In this document: piece by piece, positions 7,912-17,235 of the stretch
Layout: each line of letters opens with the position of its first letter
Position numbering within the stretch: position 1 is the stretch's first letter
From: JAICWP01 sp035252015
GTDB lineage: Bacteria; Acidobacteriota; Terriglobia; Terriglobales; Acidobacteriaceae
Direction: 5' to 3'
Length of the DNA: 64,000 bases
Assembly: GCA_035252015.1 (NCBI GenBank)
Contig: DATFDP010000228.1
Coordinates: forward strand, 1 to 64,000
Translations under genes and position numbers: made by a program
Notes under the pieces: model-generated
Seen by the model: the letters and a program-made list of their open reading frames with translations, nothing else
Databases searched by the model: none
Told to the model about the DNA's origin: nothing

Positions 7912-8151
7912 CTACTGTGGTTGCGCAGCTTTCTTCTCCGCTTTTTCTTGCTTCTTGGCAGACTTCTTCTCCGCCTTTTCTTCCTTCTTGGCAGCTTTCT
8001 TTTCCGCCTTTGCCTTCTTTTTAGCCGCCTTCTTTTCCGCCTTTTCTTCTTTTTTGGTTTCCGCCGTCTGACCGGCGTCCTGCGCGAAGGTGGCAGCGGT
8101 AAGCGACAGCGCCAGGGCAGCCGTGAAGAGTAGCGTGAGCAGTTTTTTCAT
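7912..8151 (-). CDS. Exported Lys/Ala/Glu-rich low-complexity protein
   Basis: Of 79 residues, the first 23 form a clean Sec signal peptide (MKKLLTLLFTAALALSLTAATFA, cut after AQ). The mature part is almost entirely iterated KAEKKAAKK / EEKAEKK blocks, predicted to be a highly charged alpha helix of net positive charge. AAGGAG stands upstream of the ATG. The composition resembles histone H1-like tails or helical antifreeze/LEA-like sequences, but export argues against a nucleoid role. Function unknown; envelope polyanion binding is one possibility (inference). The reverse strand also carries an open frame, which is the complement of the repeat. Confidence 0.65.
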   Translation of the reverse strand: MKKLLTLLFTAALALSLTAATFAQDAGQTAETKKEEKAEKKAAKKKAKAEKKAAKKEEKAEKKSAKKQEKAEKKAAQPQ

Positions 8152-8261
8152 TTTCCTGCACTCCTTGCTGTTTGAAGTTGCTGGGCAGAGTCTCTGAATG
8201 GTGTGGCATTATAGACCAGAAGCAGGAGCGAAGCGTGTTTCAGCTCTCACGGCCAACAACG

Positions 8262-8307
8262 CACGTTCCCCCTTGGTCTTAAATCACGTTCCCCCTCGGT
8301 CTTACAT
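8262..8307. repeat. Tandem 23-bp direct repeat upstream of the histidine kinase
   Basis: Two adjacent 23-base units begin CACGTTCCCCCT at 8262 and 8285; they differ at two positions. They end about 85 bases before the kinase ATG, a position that would suit an operator or activator site. Confidence 0.7.
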
Positions 8308-8393
8308 GGGGACGCTGTGTTATCAAGTAATATCATTTAGTAGCTCCGGACAACCCCCCGAGATTTCCCGCATCGCACACCTTGAAGGTGTTT

Positions 8394-9113
8394 ATGTCTG
8401 ATGGGCACGGAGGGAGCCAGCCAGAAAGGAAAATGAGACCACGTGATGAAGCGCCTTCGTCCGCCTCTGCTGCCCACGAAATAAAAAACCCGCTCGATTC
8501 TCTTTCTAATCTGCTCTACTTGCTTGAAGCTGAAGCTACGCTGAGTGAAAAGGGACACACTTATCTAGCCCTTGCGAAAGAAGAGGTGTCTCGCCTCTCG
8601 CAGATCGCTCACGCTATGCTGGGTCAGGGAAGACCTTTCTCGGTCAAGGAGAAAACCAATGTGAGCAAACTGCTCACCACCGTGGTTGAATTTTACAAGC
8701 TGAGATTTGAAAGAGCGCGAATTACGGTTCACACGCGATACTCCTCTGATGTCACGATTGCAAGCTACGCCCCTCAACTGCGGCAGGTGTTTTCAAATCT
8801 ACTGCTGAACGCAGCGGAAGCAATGCCTGAAGGCGGGAAGATTCTGGCTAGACTGTCTGAGGGGCACGAATGGTGCGGCGAGCAACGAAGTGGCGTGCGC
8901 ATAACGATTGCTGATAACGGCTCCGGTATACCCGAGACTCTCCTTCCGCAGATGTTTCAGGAAGGGTTCACCATGAAACCGGACGGCCACGGCATGGGAT
9001 TGTCATTCGTAAAGGGGGTTGTGCAGAAACATAAGGGTTCGCTGCGCGTGAAGAGCAGCACCAACCCTGGCCGACACGGCACTGTCTTCAATTTGTTTCT
9101 TCCTGCGGCGTAG
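8394..9113 (+). CDS. Soluble histidine kinase without a visible input domain
   Basis: A 239-residue protein containing only the transmitter. The H-box AHEIKNPLDSL lies near residue 30, the N-box SNLLLNAAEAMPEGG near 143, G1 DNGSGIP near 180 and G2 GHGMGLSFVKG near 207. No PAS, GAF, TM or HAMP precedes the H-box; the first 25 residues are short and charged. It therefore depends on a partner or constitutive activity. ATG 8394 with GAAGG five bases ahead is chosen over TTG 8382. No response regulator is adjacent; the nearest is the orphan receiver at 11196. Confidence 0.85.
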   Translation: MSDGHGGSQPERKMRPRDEAPSSASAAHEIKNPLDSLSNLLYLLEAEATLSEKGHTYLALAKEEVSRLSQIAHAMLGQGRPFSVKEKTNVSKLLTTVVEFYKLRFERARITVHTRYSSDVTIASYAPQLRQVFSNLLLNAAEAMPEGGKILARLSEGHEWCGEQRSGVRITIADNGSGIPETLLPQMFQEGFTMKPDGHGMGLSFVKGVVQKHKGSLRVKSSTNPGRHGTVFNLFLPAA

Positions 9114-9309
9114 ATCGCTTACGCTGCTCCTGCCTGAAGCGATACGCGGCATGAGCACGATCTTGCCTTTCACGCTCCCTTCCGGAGCAACTCCTGCCCG
9201 TCTTCCCTTTGGGAATTTCTGCTGGGTGGTGCCGGGAAACTAAAGAGGTCAGGTTCTAGAAAACGGCGACCCATGCGATGGCGGTGCTCCAGCACAGGCA
9301 AGCTCCGCG

Positions 9310-9615
9310 TTATATGATAGGGCTGATGAGGAATGAAATCGCAGCTCGGAATTGCGGGCTGACATCAGAAAACTCGATTCCCATGCCGGAGTTCGGCAGA
9401 ACATGTCGCACAACACCCTTCCCCCTCAGCACCATACCCGAGCTGTAAAAGGAAACTTGTAGGAGCGTGCCTGTCTGCGAGGGCTTGCCCGTAGCGAAGA
9501 AACACCCTCCCAAACTGAGGTTAGCAATCGAGCCATCTTGCTCGTAGCTGCTACTGTACACCTTAGCCTCAGCCGCAAAGGGCACACGGCGGTATTCTCT
9601 TCTAGACCCCGGCAT
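9310..9615 (-). CDS. PilZ domain protein
   Basis: A 101-residue single-domain protein. The c-di-GMP binding signatures are visible: an arginine cluster RREYRRVPF at the N terminus (RxxxR) and NLSLGGCFF (family D/N-x-S-x2-G) about 25 residues later, followed by the beta-barrel ending in NSGMGIEFSDVSP. Such stand-alone PilZ proteins act as c-di-GMP effectors on motility, exopolysaccharide or type IV pili. It is one of three in the window (also 26834 and 56934). The ATG lacks a strong Shine-Dalgarno. Confidence 0.88.
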   Translation of the reverse strand: MPGSRREYRRVPFAAEAKVYSSSYEQDGSIANLSLGGCFFATGKPSQTGTLLQVSFYSSGMVLRGKGVVRHVLPNSGMGIEFSDVSPQFRAAISFLISPII

Positions 9616-10368
9616 GAGCGTAATGGGTAATTTGGCGAGGGGGACCAGGAGGCCGATCGCAAGTTTCTGCCGGCGATTGCTTCCTTGCCGCTGAGGTGTT
9701 TACTCGTACTCTGATCTGATTGGATGATTACGCATCGTTCCAAGGGCGTGAGCATAGAAAAGCCCTACCCCCAATACCGGAAGTATCTTCAGATTCAGCC
9801 AGAGGACAAGCGACATACAGTGGCACGCCCTGCACCCAAATTCATTATGGCTCCATAGTGACTGGTGGTCAATCATAGCTGCCTATCTCCTGTGCTCGCG
9901 GCGTTGGAAGCGGATACATAAGTATGGGCAATATTTACCGAATCCCCCCTTCGGGTGCACCTTTTCTCGCGGCCAAAAGTGGCATTAGGCGTGCATATAG
10001 TCGAGGTACTCACTCCAAACCAGGTCCTCACGCGCCCAATGGTGTCCGCGAAAAAATTTCGGCGAGAAGTGTGTCCAAACAATCGTCATTTGGTTGTGTC
10101 CATCTGTGGCATCTGTAATCGCAAGGCAGCTAGCGGTGACCTTCGGCTGCTGCTGCTTGCTGAGAACTTGCACGAGTGCTGGCCGAAAAAGTCAAAGCCA
10201 AAGCCGCCGACGCGAGGGAGCCCCCAAACGGAGCCCGGCTCCGAACCGAGCAAATGAGCAGAACTCGGGGCAGTAACTCCGGTCGAGGGGAAAAGGTCGT
10301 GTTCGCCAATCGACACCAAAGAACACTCCAGTTTGCATCTAAAACGGTGCTGTCCGGGGAGGAATCGA
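9616..10368. other. Sparse region between PilZ and the iron permease homologue
   Basis: No gene is securely supported in these 750 bases. Open frames here are short and disagree in frame and strand. The one segment with protein-like character is the C-x2-C...H-x-C candidate at 10039-10257, listed separately. I see no terminator hairpin with a T-run. Confidence 0.4.
10039..10257 (+). CDS. Doubtful small ORF with C-x2-C / H-x-C pattern
   Basis: Reading from ATG 10039 gives about 72 residues. The middle holds CGICNRKAASGDLRLLLL followed by AENLHEC, a spacing that would suit a small zinc-ribbon-like fold or a recurrent acidobacterial small protein type; the end is a Lys/Pro/Ser-rich tail. No Shine-Dalgarno is visible and the upstream frame is unconvincing. 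It could be a gene remnant. Listed because nothing else explains this stretch. Confidence 0.3.
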   Translation: MVSAKKFRREVCPNNRHLVVSICGICNRKAASGDLRLLLLAENLHECWPKKSKPKPPTRGSPQTEPGSEPSK

Positions 10369-10773
10369 ATGCAACGTCACAATGATCTGCTCAGTTCGTG
10401 GTTCGGCAAGGCTGCTACGAAAATTGCGGGATGGGTGGGATCACCCTGGGCTTTTATTACGGCCATGGGCACTATCTTCGCTTGGGCCCTCCTGGGACCG
10501 AAGTATGAGTATTCCGACACTTGGCAACTGATTATTAACACCGGGACTACGGTTGTCACGTTTCTAATAGTGTTTCTGATTCAGAACACACAAAATCGGG
10601 ATGCTCGCGCCATCCATCTGAAGCTTGATGAAGTGATACATGCAATACATTCTGCACACAACGACATGATGAGCATTGAGAAGCTCACTGATGCTGAGCT
10701 TGACGAACTGGCGGCGCGGTACGAGCGCTTGCGGTCAGAGCGGGCATCACGAAAAACCCCAAAACCTGCATAG
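10369..10773 (+). CDS. Low-affinity iron permease family (PF04120-like) membrane protein
   Basis: About 134 residues with two TM helices (AFITAMGTIFAWALLG; TTVVTFLIVFLIQNTQNRD) and a conserved cytoplasmic helix (AIHLKLDEVIHAI). The motif IQNTQNRDxxAIxxKLDE is typical of bacterial proteins annotated as low-affinity iron permease, named after yeast Fet4, although transport by the short bacterial forms is not well established. Start 10369 has a textbook GGAGG six bases upstream. The C-terminal tail is helical and charged. Confidence 0.82.
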   Translation: MQRHNDLLSSWFGKAATKIAGWVGSPWAFITAMGTIFAWALLGPKYEYSDTWQLIINTGTTVVTFLIVFLIQNTQNRDARAIHLKLDEVIHAIHSAHNDMMSIEKLTDAELDELAARYERLRSERASRKTPKPA

Positions 10774-10815
10774 TGCGAGCCGACATGACGCGGCTGACTT
10801 GTACCACTGGACTGA

Positions 10816-11196
10816 TCACTGCCAAAAACGGCGGACTAGCTCAACGATGAAATCTACAAGGGTGGCGGGGGGCTCGCCCTTGTCAATGAACCCGTCAATG
10901 TTGTTCATACTGACAGGCGGATGCCCGGAATGCATCACTACCGGAACAGTGCGTTTGATTTTCTTGATCTGAGCCGCGAGTTGAGTTCCTGTTTTTCCAC
11001 TCAGCATGTGGTCAGCAAGGACCAAGCTAATGCTGGGTTCCTGCTGGAATAAACGTAACGCATCCTCCGCGGTGCTGGCGTGCAGAACGAGAAAGCCACT
11101 TCCTTCAAGAATACTTTTCAAGGTTTCCGCTTGGGCCTTATCGTCTTCCACGTGGAGAATGAGGGGAATACGACGCTTGGAGGACACATTGAGCAT
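10816..11196 (-). CDS. Orphan single-domain response regulator
   Basis: A 126-residue CheY-like receiver. The acidic pair is in HVEDDKA, the phosphoacceptor Asp in VLADHMLSG, Ser in VVMHSGHPP and the conserved Lys in FIDKGEPP. All catalytic residues are present and no output domain follows. It may accept phosphate from one of the orphan kinases here, such as that at 8394 (inference). It is convergent with the iron permease homologue. Confidence 0.88.
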   Translation of the reverse strand: MLNVSSKRRIPLILHVEDDKAQAETLKSILEGSGFLVLHASTAEDALRLFQQEPSISLVLADHMLSGKTGTQLAAQIKKIKRTVPVVMHSGHPPVSMNNIDGFIDKGEPPATLVDFIVELVRRFWQ

Positions 11197-11547
11197 AGCA
11201 GACGTCTACCGAATGGAACCTAAAGGATGGCGACGACACACTGAGGGTCGGATGGTGCTCGGAATTGACAGGTTGTACCTGACAACTCCGAACCAGAGTA
11301 CAGCGAATTTCGAAAGGTTAGCTGAACGCGACCTTCGCCTGCCCGCCTCCTACAATCGGAGAGCCGGCGCCAAGCTCCGCAACGCAGTTGCAGGGCGTCT
11401 ACCGACGGGAGTTAGTCCACTCCCCAAAGCTGCCCGGTGACTCACTCATCAGCCGGACATCAGGCGTCAACGCACAATTTTGGAATACCTTCAGCCGGTC
11501 ATTTTGCTTCAGTTTTGTGTCTGTGCCTCGGTGGTGAAGAAACAAAT
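11197..11547. other. Intergenic region between orphan receiver and FAD oxidoreductase
   Basis: About 350 bases upstream of the receiver gene and downstream of the oxidoreductase. I see no gene. Two short inverted repeats occur (CAGGT-TGT-ACCTG near 11267 and GGGAGT...ACTCCC at 11407-11424), neither with a T-run. Confidence 0.4.
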
Positions 11548-12984
11548 TCAGCGGGAGCGCAGGCAGGCCTTGGCGGCGAAGTAGCCGCACATGCCGTGCA
11601 CGCCGGGGCCGGGAAAAGTTGAGGAAGAGCACAAGTAGACGCGCCAGGGGGACGAGGTGGCTGTCCGGGAGGTCATGCGCAGGAACATCTGCCGAAACTC
11701 CATGCTGCCGCCGCTGATATCGCCGCCCACCAGATTGGCATTGTGTGCTTCCAGTTCCGCGGGCGGCATCACAGAGCGCGCCAGAACCAGGTTGCGAAAC
11801 CCTGGAGCAAAGCTCTCGATCTGGGCTTCGATGCGCGGCAGCATGTTCTCCTGCGAGCCGTTGGGCACGTGGCAGTAAGCCCAGACGGTGTGCCGGCCGG
11901 CAGGGGCACGGGTGGAATCAAAAAGGGTGTGCTGCGCCAGCAGTACAAAGGGGCGCTCCGGATGTTGCCCGTGGCAGGTGGCACGCTCCGCGGCCGCAAT
12001 TTCGTCGAGAGTGCCGCCCAGATGTAGAGTTCCGGCACGGCGGCATTCCTCGGCCTTCCATGGAATCGGCCCGTTTAGCGCCCAATCCACTTTGTAAGCA
12101 GCCATGCCATAGCGGTAACGCTTCAGGCGGCGCCGCAAGGCAGGCGGGAGTTCCTGCCCGCCGATGTTCAGCAACTGGCGTGGCGTGATGTCGCACAGCA
12201 CATCGGCGCCGCGTGGCAATTCCTTGAGCGAGGTCACTCGAGTTCCGGTGCGAATCTCCACCCCCAGCGACCGTGCGTAGGCAGCTAATGCGTTGGCGAT
12301 CATCTGCGAGCCGCCTCGGGGAAACGGCCAGCCCACAGCGTGGCCGGCAATGCCCAGCGCCAGAGCGATGGCAGACGTACCCAGGTGCTCCAGCGGCAGC
12401 ATGGCATGCGCGCCCAGGCCGGCCAGCAATGCGCGCGCGTGGCGCCCGCGAAAACGGTGGCGCGCCAGCCGCGTGACGGGCTGCAGGGCCTCCCATCCCA
12501 ACCCTGCCAGCAGCCAAGGATGACGCGGAAGACGGGGCGCGAGCACCAGGGCCAGCATTTCGTCCCAGTGTTGCACTGCGGAATTCATCAGCCGCCGATA
12601 GCTGGCGGCGTCCTCACCCAAACGGCTAGCGGTTTCCTCTACCGAGCGCGCCAGGACGGCGGCGCTCCCATCATCCAACGGGTGGGCCAGAGGAATGTCG
12701 GGATGTACCCACTCCAAGCCAAATTTATCCAGGGGAAAGGTGCGGAACACGGGCGAGCCGATGCCCAGGGGATGGATGGCGGAGCAGACATCGTGGACGA
12801 ATCCGGGAAGGGTAAGCTCGGCGGAACGCGAGCCGCCGCCAATGCTCTGTTCCGCTTCGTAAACAGTGACGCGGCGACCAGCTTGCGCGAGTACGATGGC
12901 GGCGGTAAGGCCGTTGGGCCCGCTGCCCACCACGATCGTGGGCCGTGAGCGTGCGCTGCCCAGGCTGCTACCGCCCGTTGTCAT
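11548..12984 (-). CDS. FAD-dependent oxidoreductase, phytoene-desaturase/NAD(P)-FAD family
   Basis: A 478-residue flavoprotein. The dinucleotide-binding motif VVGSGPNGLTAAIVLAQAG starts near residue 17, followed by the E-rich strand end VYEAEQSIGGGSRS. The C-terminal signature SSSTFPGPGVHGMCGYFAA closes the FAD site. The family includes carotenoid desaturases, but the 'GSGPNGLTAA' subgroup is mostly uncharacterised and no other carotenoid gene is nearby, so I do not call crtI. ATG 12984 is chosen because the N-terminal glycine motif follows directly; GGAGG stands 12 bases upstream. The reading upstream to 13056 is unlikely. Confidence 0.85.
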   Translation of the reverse strand: MTTGGSSLGSARSRPTIVVGSGPNGLTAAIVLAQAGRRVTVYEAEQSIGGGSRSAELTLPGFVHDVCSAIHPLGIGSPVFRTFPLDKFGLEWVHPDIPLAHPLDDGSAAVLARSVEETASRLGEDAASYRRLMNSAVQHWDEMLALVLAPRLPRHPWLLAGLGWEALQPVTRLARHRFRGRHARALLAGLGAHAMLPLEHLGTSAIALALGIAGHAVGWPFPRGGSQMIANALAAYARSLGVEIRTGTRVTSLKELPRGADVLCDITPRQLLNIGGQELPPALRRRLKRYRYGMAAYKVDWALNGPIPWKAEECRRAGTLHLGGTLDEIAAAERATCHGQHPERPFVLLAQHTLFDSTRAPAGRHTVWAYCHVPNGSQENMLPRIEAQIESFAPGFRNLVLARSVMPPAELEAHNANLVGGDISGGSMEFRQMFLRMTSRTATSSPWRVYLCSSSTFPGPGVHGMCGYFAAKACLRSR

Positions 12985-13085
12985 TTCGCTTACCAAACCT
13001 CCGGCCCTGCATGATACCAACCGTTGCCCAGTTCGATGCTGCCACAGATCTCGCACAAGCCGCCTGCTGCGGATACCATACAGGC

Positions 13086-13460
13086 ATGGAGCGCGAGCGG
13101 TTCGTCGAATTGATGGAGGAGGCTCTGCAGGAGCTGCCTGCCATGTTTCGCGACAAGCTGGAGAACCTGGCGATCATGGTGGAGGATGAGCCCGAGGGGC
13201 AGATGCGGCTTCGCCATGGCCCGCGCGGCGGACCCAGGCGCCTGCTTTTGGGCATTTTCCAGGGAATTCCGGCGACGCAGAAAAGCGTATGGGATATTGT
13301 GACCGCGCCCAACCGCATTGTGCTTTACCAAAAAAATATAGAAGCCGTGTGCCGCAACGACGAGGAGATTCGCGACCAGGTGCGCAAGACGGTGATGCAC
13401 GAGCTAGGACACTATTTCGGCATGAGCGAAGAGCAGCTCCGCCAGGCGGGGCTGGGATGA
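13086..13460 (+). CDS. Small zincin-like metallopeptidase family protein (PF06262-like)
   Basis: A 124-residue protein with the zinc-binding HExxH in MHELGHYFGMSEEQL near its C terminus, as is usual in this minimal zincin family. The N-terminal half (MERERFVELMEEALQELP, then LENLAIMVEDEP) matches the family's helical start. Activity is unproven for most members. Its stop overlaps the next start (ATGA), so it is co-translated with the membrane protein at 13457. Confidence 0.88.
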   Translation: MERERFVELMEEALQELPAMFRDKLENLAIMVEDEPEGQMRLRHGPRGGPRRLLLGIFQGIPATQKSVWDIVTAPNRIVLYQKNIEAVCRNDEEIRDQVRKTVMHELGHYFGMSEEQLRQAGLG

Positions 13461-13858
13461 GGCTGGTTAGCGCGCTACTTCTGGCGTTCACCGCGGCCAT
13501 GATTCTGGTGCACCTGATCAGCACGCGTCTATTGCGTCGCGCCTGGGCCAGCGAGGCTCCGGATTGGTTGAGCGTGCTTAACATCTTTCGATTTGAAGGT
13601 ACCTACTACCTGGCGCTGATGGCGTATGTGGTGTGGCAGCGCGGGCGGTTTCTGCTGGTTCCGCTGGTGGTTATGGCCGTTTTGCATGTGGCGGGCTGGG
13701 CCATGGCGGAGCGGAGGCGGGAGTGGCTGACGGAAGCGGGCGGGGAGTGGGCGCGGGGGCGCATTCTGTTCGGCGTGCAGGTCTTCGACTTGGCGGAAAC
13801 GGTGGTGCTGGCCTATATCGCCTGGGTGCTGGCGCGAGCGATTTTCAGCCGTCCCTGA
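13457..13858 (+). CDS. Small four-TM membrane protein
   Basis: 133 residues with about four TM helices (2-22, 38-58, 62-82, 105-130). Not recognised beyond being a compact polytopic membrane protein. The start overlaps the zincin stop by four bases, which supports a shared function or at least coupled expression; a membrane partner for the small peptidase is conceivable (inference). Confidence 0.65.
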   Translation: MRLVSALLLAFTAAMILVHLISTRLLRRAWASEAPDWLSVLNIFRFEGTYYLALMAYVVWQRGRFLLVPLVVMAVLHVAGWAMAERRREWLTEAGGEWARGRILFGVQVFDLAETVVLAYIAWVLARAIFSRP

Positions 13859-13885
13859 ACGGCTTGAGGTCCAGCGAAAGCAAAA

Positions 13886-13908
13886 GCGCAGGAGCCTTGC
13901 TCCTGCGC
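13886..13908 (-). terminator. Rho-independent terminator of the M48 protease gene
   Basis: A perfect 10-bp stem, GCGCAGGAGC with its complement around a 3-base loop, is followed on the minus strand by TTTTGCTTT. It lies 29 bases after the protease stop and may also slow transcription from the plus strand. Confidence 0.75.
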
Positions 13909-13936
13909 CTATAGCGTGTCCGCTGTGAATCGGGCC

Positions 13937-14941
<1,005 letters not shown>

Positions 14942-15326
14942 AAATGTACCCCTGCTGAGTGCAAGCCCCTTACCTGCGCCCAGAATGTAACCGGTGGCCG
15001 CTTGTCAGCTGGTCCTCGACCTATTTAGAGGCAGGACCGCTTCACGGTAGTTGTCCGTCAGCCCCTTGCTGCCCTATCCATACCGGTTTTGGCTGGTTTG
15101 CAGGAATCCAGGGCAGCTTGTTAAGCGCGACTATACCCCTCTCCTGGAACCCAGTCCAGCGCGGGAAGGAGCCGCCTTTCGCGGGTTTGCTACTGACTCC
15201 GGCGCCTATTTATTAGACGGGTGAAAGCGTTCTTGAGGGGCAGAAAATTTTCCGCCGCAATTCTTTCCAGGTGTGGGGTTTAAGGGCAACTCAGAGCGCG
15301 CGCCGAGGCAACACAACTCATGCGTC
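14942..15326. other. Divergent intergenic region (M48 protease / 15327 gene)
   Basis: 385 bases that must contain the promoters of two divergent genes. No gene is visible; there is an imperfect hairpin GGTCCT...AGGACC near 15010-15040. I see no perfect -10/-35 pair. Confidence 0.4.
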
Positions 15327-15782
15327 ATGGGTTGGATAACAGAAGAATATTCCCGGCGCTCCCCGGCAGCACAGCCCTCGCAAGATCCTGACCAAGCGCG
15401 GCAGCATGCCATCGCTAACCTGTGGCTGGAGCTGCGCGACGGGTTGCAGGCGGACGTGAACGAATATAACCGCTGGGGCGGCGCCGCCATCTTTGACGCC
15501 ACCGAGCAGGAGCAGGCTGCGATCTCCGATCCCACCACGGGATTGCAGGTTCGTATTCAGGCTGACCTGCCTGACCGCCATTTGCGTTACGAGTTTGAAG
15601 CTACGCGAGAGAGTGTGCCTGCTCCGGACGGGGGCTTCTTCTCCATCCACATCGCCGCCGCCGGTAAGGCAGAGCTATTTTCCGCCGACCAGCCACTGAC
15701 CTGCGAGCAGGCACGCCGCGTTCTGCTGCAGCCCGTGCTCTTTCCCAGCGACACTTCCACACCGCTGCGGCAGTCTGCGTGA
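15327..15782 (+). CDS. Hypothetical soluble protein, about 151 residues
   Basis: Not recognised. The protein has an N-terminal helix with GLQADVNEYNRWGG, then a beta-rich half (AAIFDATEQEQ; LQVRIQADLPDRHLRYEFEATRE) and a C-terminal helix (LTCEQARRVLL). No signal peptide or TM helix is seen. The internal ATG 15327 is chosen; an in-frame extension to 15273 is possible. It lies 22 bases before a DMT transporter on the same strand. No function is assigned. Confidence 0.6.
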   Translation: MGWITEEYSRRSPAAQPSQDPDQARQHAIANLWLELRDGLQADVNEYNRWGGAAIFDATEQEQAAISDPTTGLQVRIQADLPDRHLRYEFEATRESVPAPDGGFFSIHIAAAGKAELFSADQPLTCEQARRVLLQPVLFPSDTSTPLRQSA

Positions 15783-15804
15783 CTTATCCTGAACGGCGCC
15801 CCGC

Positions 15805-16821
15805 ATGAACTCTGTTCCCCATAGCGCCGCGATCGCCCTTTCGCTTCCCGCCGCGCTGGATTTCCTCCGCAACGGGGTATTTATCGCCATCATCGCCAAT
15901 GGTCTGATCGGTATTTCCCTGGTCTGGGACAAGGTGCTGCTCCGGCAGCCGGAAACCACGAACCTGGTGTCCTACGTATTCTGGCTGGGCGCGATCAGCA
16001 TCTTCGGGCTGCTGCTGGCCCCCTTCGGCTTCCACTGGCCGAAGCTCTCCATTTGCCTTCTGGCGTTTGCCACTGGAATACTCCATCTGGCTGCGGTGTG
16101 GTTCTATTACGCGGCTCTCAAACGCGGCGAAGCTTCTCAGACTCTGGCTGTCATGGGAGGTTTTTCCCCGGTCGCTACCGCGCTGATAGCCATTCCACTG
16201 CTGCGGCACCCCTACCTGACCCATGGCAATCTGCTGGCGTTCGCACTGCTGGTAGCGGGCGGGTTCGTAATGTTTCTATCGGAAAAGCTGAACCTGCGGC
16301 GGATCCTCCCCGCCATCCTGCTGGCCTCCGGACTGTTTGGGCTCGTCAACGTGCTGCAGAAGGTGGTGTTCGACAACACCAACTTTGTAAGCGGGTACGT
16401 GATCTTTACGGTTGGGACTTTTGCCGGCGCCATGCTACTGCTGGTACGTCCAGGGTGGAGACAGCAAATCTTCACTGATTCCGAAAAGGCTGAGCCCAGC
16501 AGCCGCTTCTGGTATTTCGTAAACCGCTTTGTCTCCGGTGTGGGCTCGTTCCTGATTTTCTACGCCATTGATCTGGCGCATCCCGCCGTGGTGGACGCCA
16601 TCTCTGGGGTGCGCTATGCCATCATCTTCCTCGGCGCCTACGGCCTAACCCGGTTATATCCGCGCTGGCTGCACGAGAACTTTCGCGGCTGGACTCTGGT
16701 AGGCAAGAGCCTGGCTACGCTGCTGATAGTGGCTGGGCTGGTGTTTCTGGGCCTGAGCGGTAAGGGCCAGAATTCCGGCCCCGCCGCCCGGCTTACGCTG
16801 CCGGCACCGCATCTTTCGTGA
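15805..16821 (+). CDS. EamA/DMT superfamily transporter
   Basis: A 338-residue protein with about ten TM helices in two EamA-like halves (for example SLVWDKVLL...LVSYVFWLGAI; then LLASGLFGLVNVLQKVVF). A conserved AVMGGFSPVATALIAIPLL helix ends the first half. DMT proteins export metabolites or drugs; substrate is not predictable. The preceding gene on the same strand ends 22 bases upstream. It is convergent with the half-size EamA pair downstream, giving three DMT-type genes within 2 kb. Confidence 0.82.
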   Translation: MNSVPHSAAIALSLPAALDFLRNGVFIAIIANGLIGISLVWDKVLLRQPETTNLVSYVFWLGAISIFGLLLAPFGFHWPKLSICLLAFATGILHLAAVWFYYAALKRGEASQTLAVMGGFSPVATALIAIPLLRHPYLTHGNLLAFALLVAGGFVMFLSEKLNLRRILPAILLASGLFGLVNVLQKVVFDNTNFVSGYVIFTVGTFAGAMLLLVRPGWRQQIFTDSEKAEPSSRFWYFVNRFVSGVGSFLIFYAIDLAHPAVVDAISGVRYAIIFLGAYGLTRLYPRWLHENFRGWTLVGKSLATLLIVAGLVFLGLSGKGQNSGPAARLTLPAPHLS

Positions 16822-16835
16822 TGTCCTCTGGACTT

Positions 16836-16868
16836 CTGGAAACTTTGAGCTCGAAACTCTGAAACTGA
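16836..16868. repeat. GTTTC/GAAAC-class low-complexity repeat
   Basis: Three GAAACT iterations sit in the 48-base gap between convergent transporter genes, starting 14 bases after the stop codon of the DMT gene. Same word family as 2871, 32360 and 59536. Confidence 0.5.
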
Positions 16869-16869
16869 A

Positions 16870-17235
16870 TTATATCGAGATCAGCATCACCCCAATGGCC
16901 ACCAGGGACGCGCCTGCCCAGCGTTTCCAACCCACCTCTTCTCCCAGCAGATACTTGGCCAGAGCGGTTTCCAGCAGGTAGCTGGAGGCGGTGGCGGGAA
17001 TAGCAAAACTCAGTTTAGCGATGGAAAGCAGATCCATGAGCGCAAAGAAGGAGATGGCCATGGCCACGATGCCGAGGATGATGTAGAGATTGCGGGACAA
17101 CTGCCACAACAGCCGCGCCAGGCCGCGAACCGTGAAGTCGTTCACCTCGCCATGGCGCTTCATACCGACGGTGGTGAGCAGGTCGCCCACGGTGCCCGGG
17201 CCCACAATCAACGCCACCAGGAGCCAACGCATCAT
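16870..17235 (-). CDS. Half-size EamA/SMR-like membrane protein (second of pair)
   Basis: 121 residues with four TM helices, the size of a single EamA or SMR unit. The C-terminal half contains the conserved pattern ETALAKYLLGEEVGWKRWAGASLVAIGV, typical of the last helices of DMT proteins. Its start overlaps the stop of the previous half-size gene (ATGA). Two co-translated four-TM units suggest a heterodimeric transporter analogous to paired SMR proteins (inference from known paired SMR such as EbrAB and MdtIJ). Substrate unknown. Confidence 0.8.
   Translation of the reverse strand: MMRWLLVALIVGPGTVGDLLTTVGMKRHGEVNDFTVRGLARLLWQLSRNLYIILGIVAMAISFFALMDLLSIAKLSFAIPATASSYLLETALAKYLLGEEVGWKRWAGASLVAIGVMLISI

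Noticed and set aside
11548..12984. Carotenoid biosynthesis crtI
   Set aside because: No crtB, crtY or other carotenoid gene nearby, and the subgroup is mostly uncharacterised.
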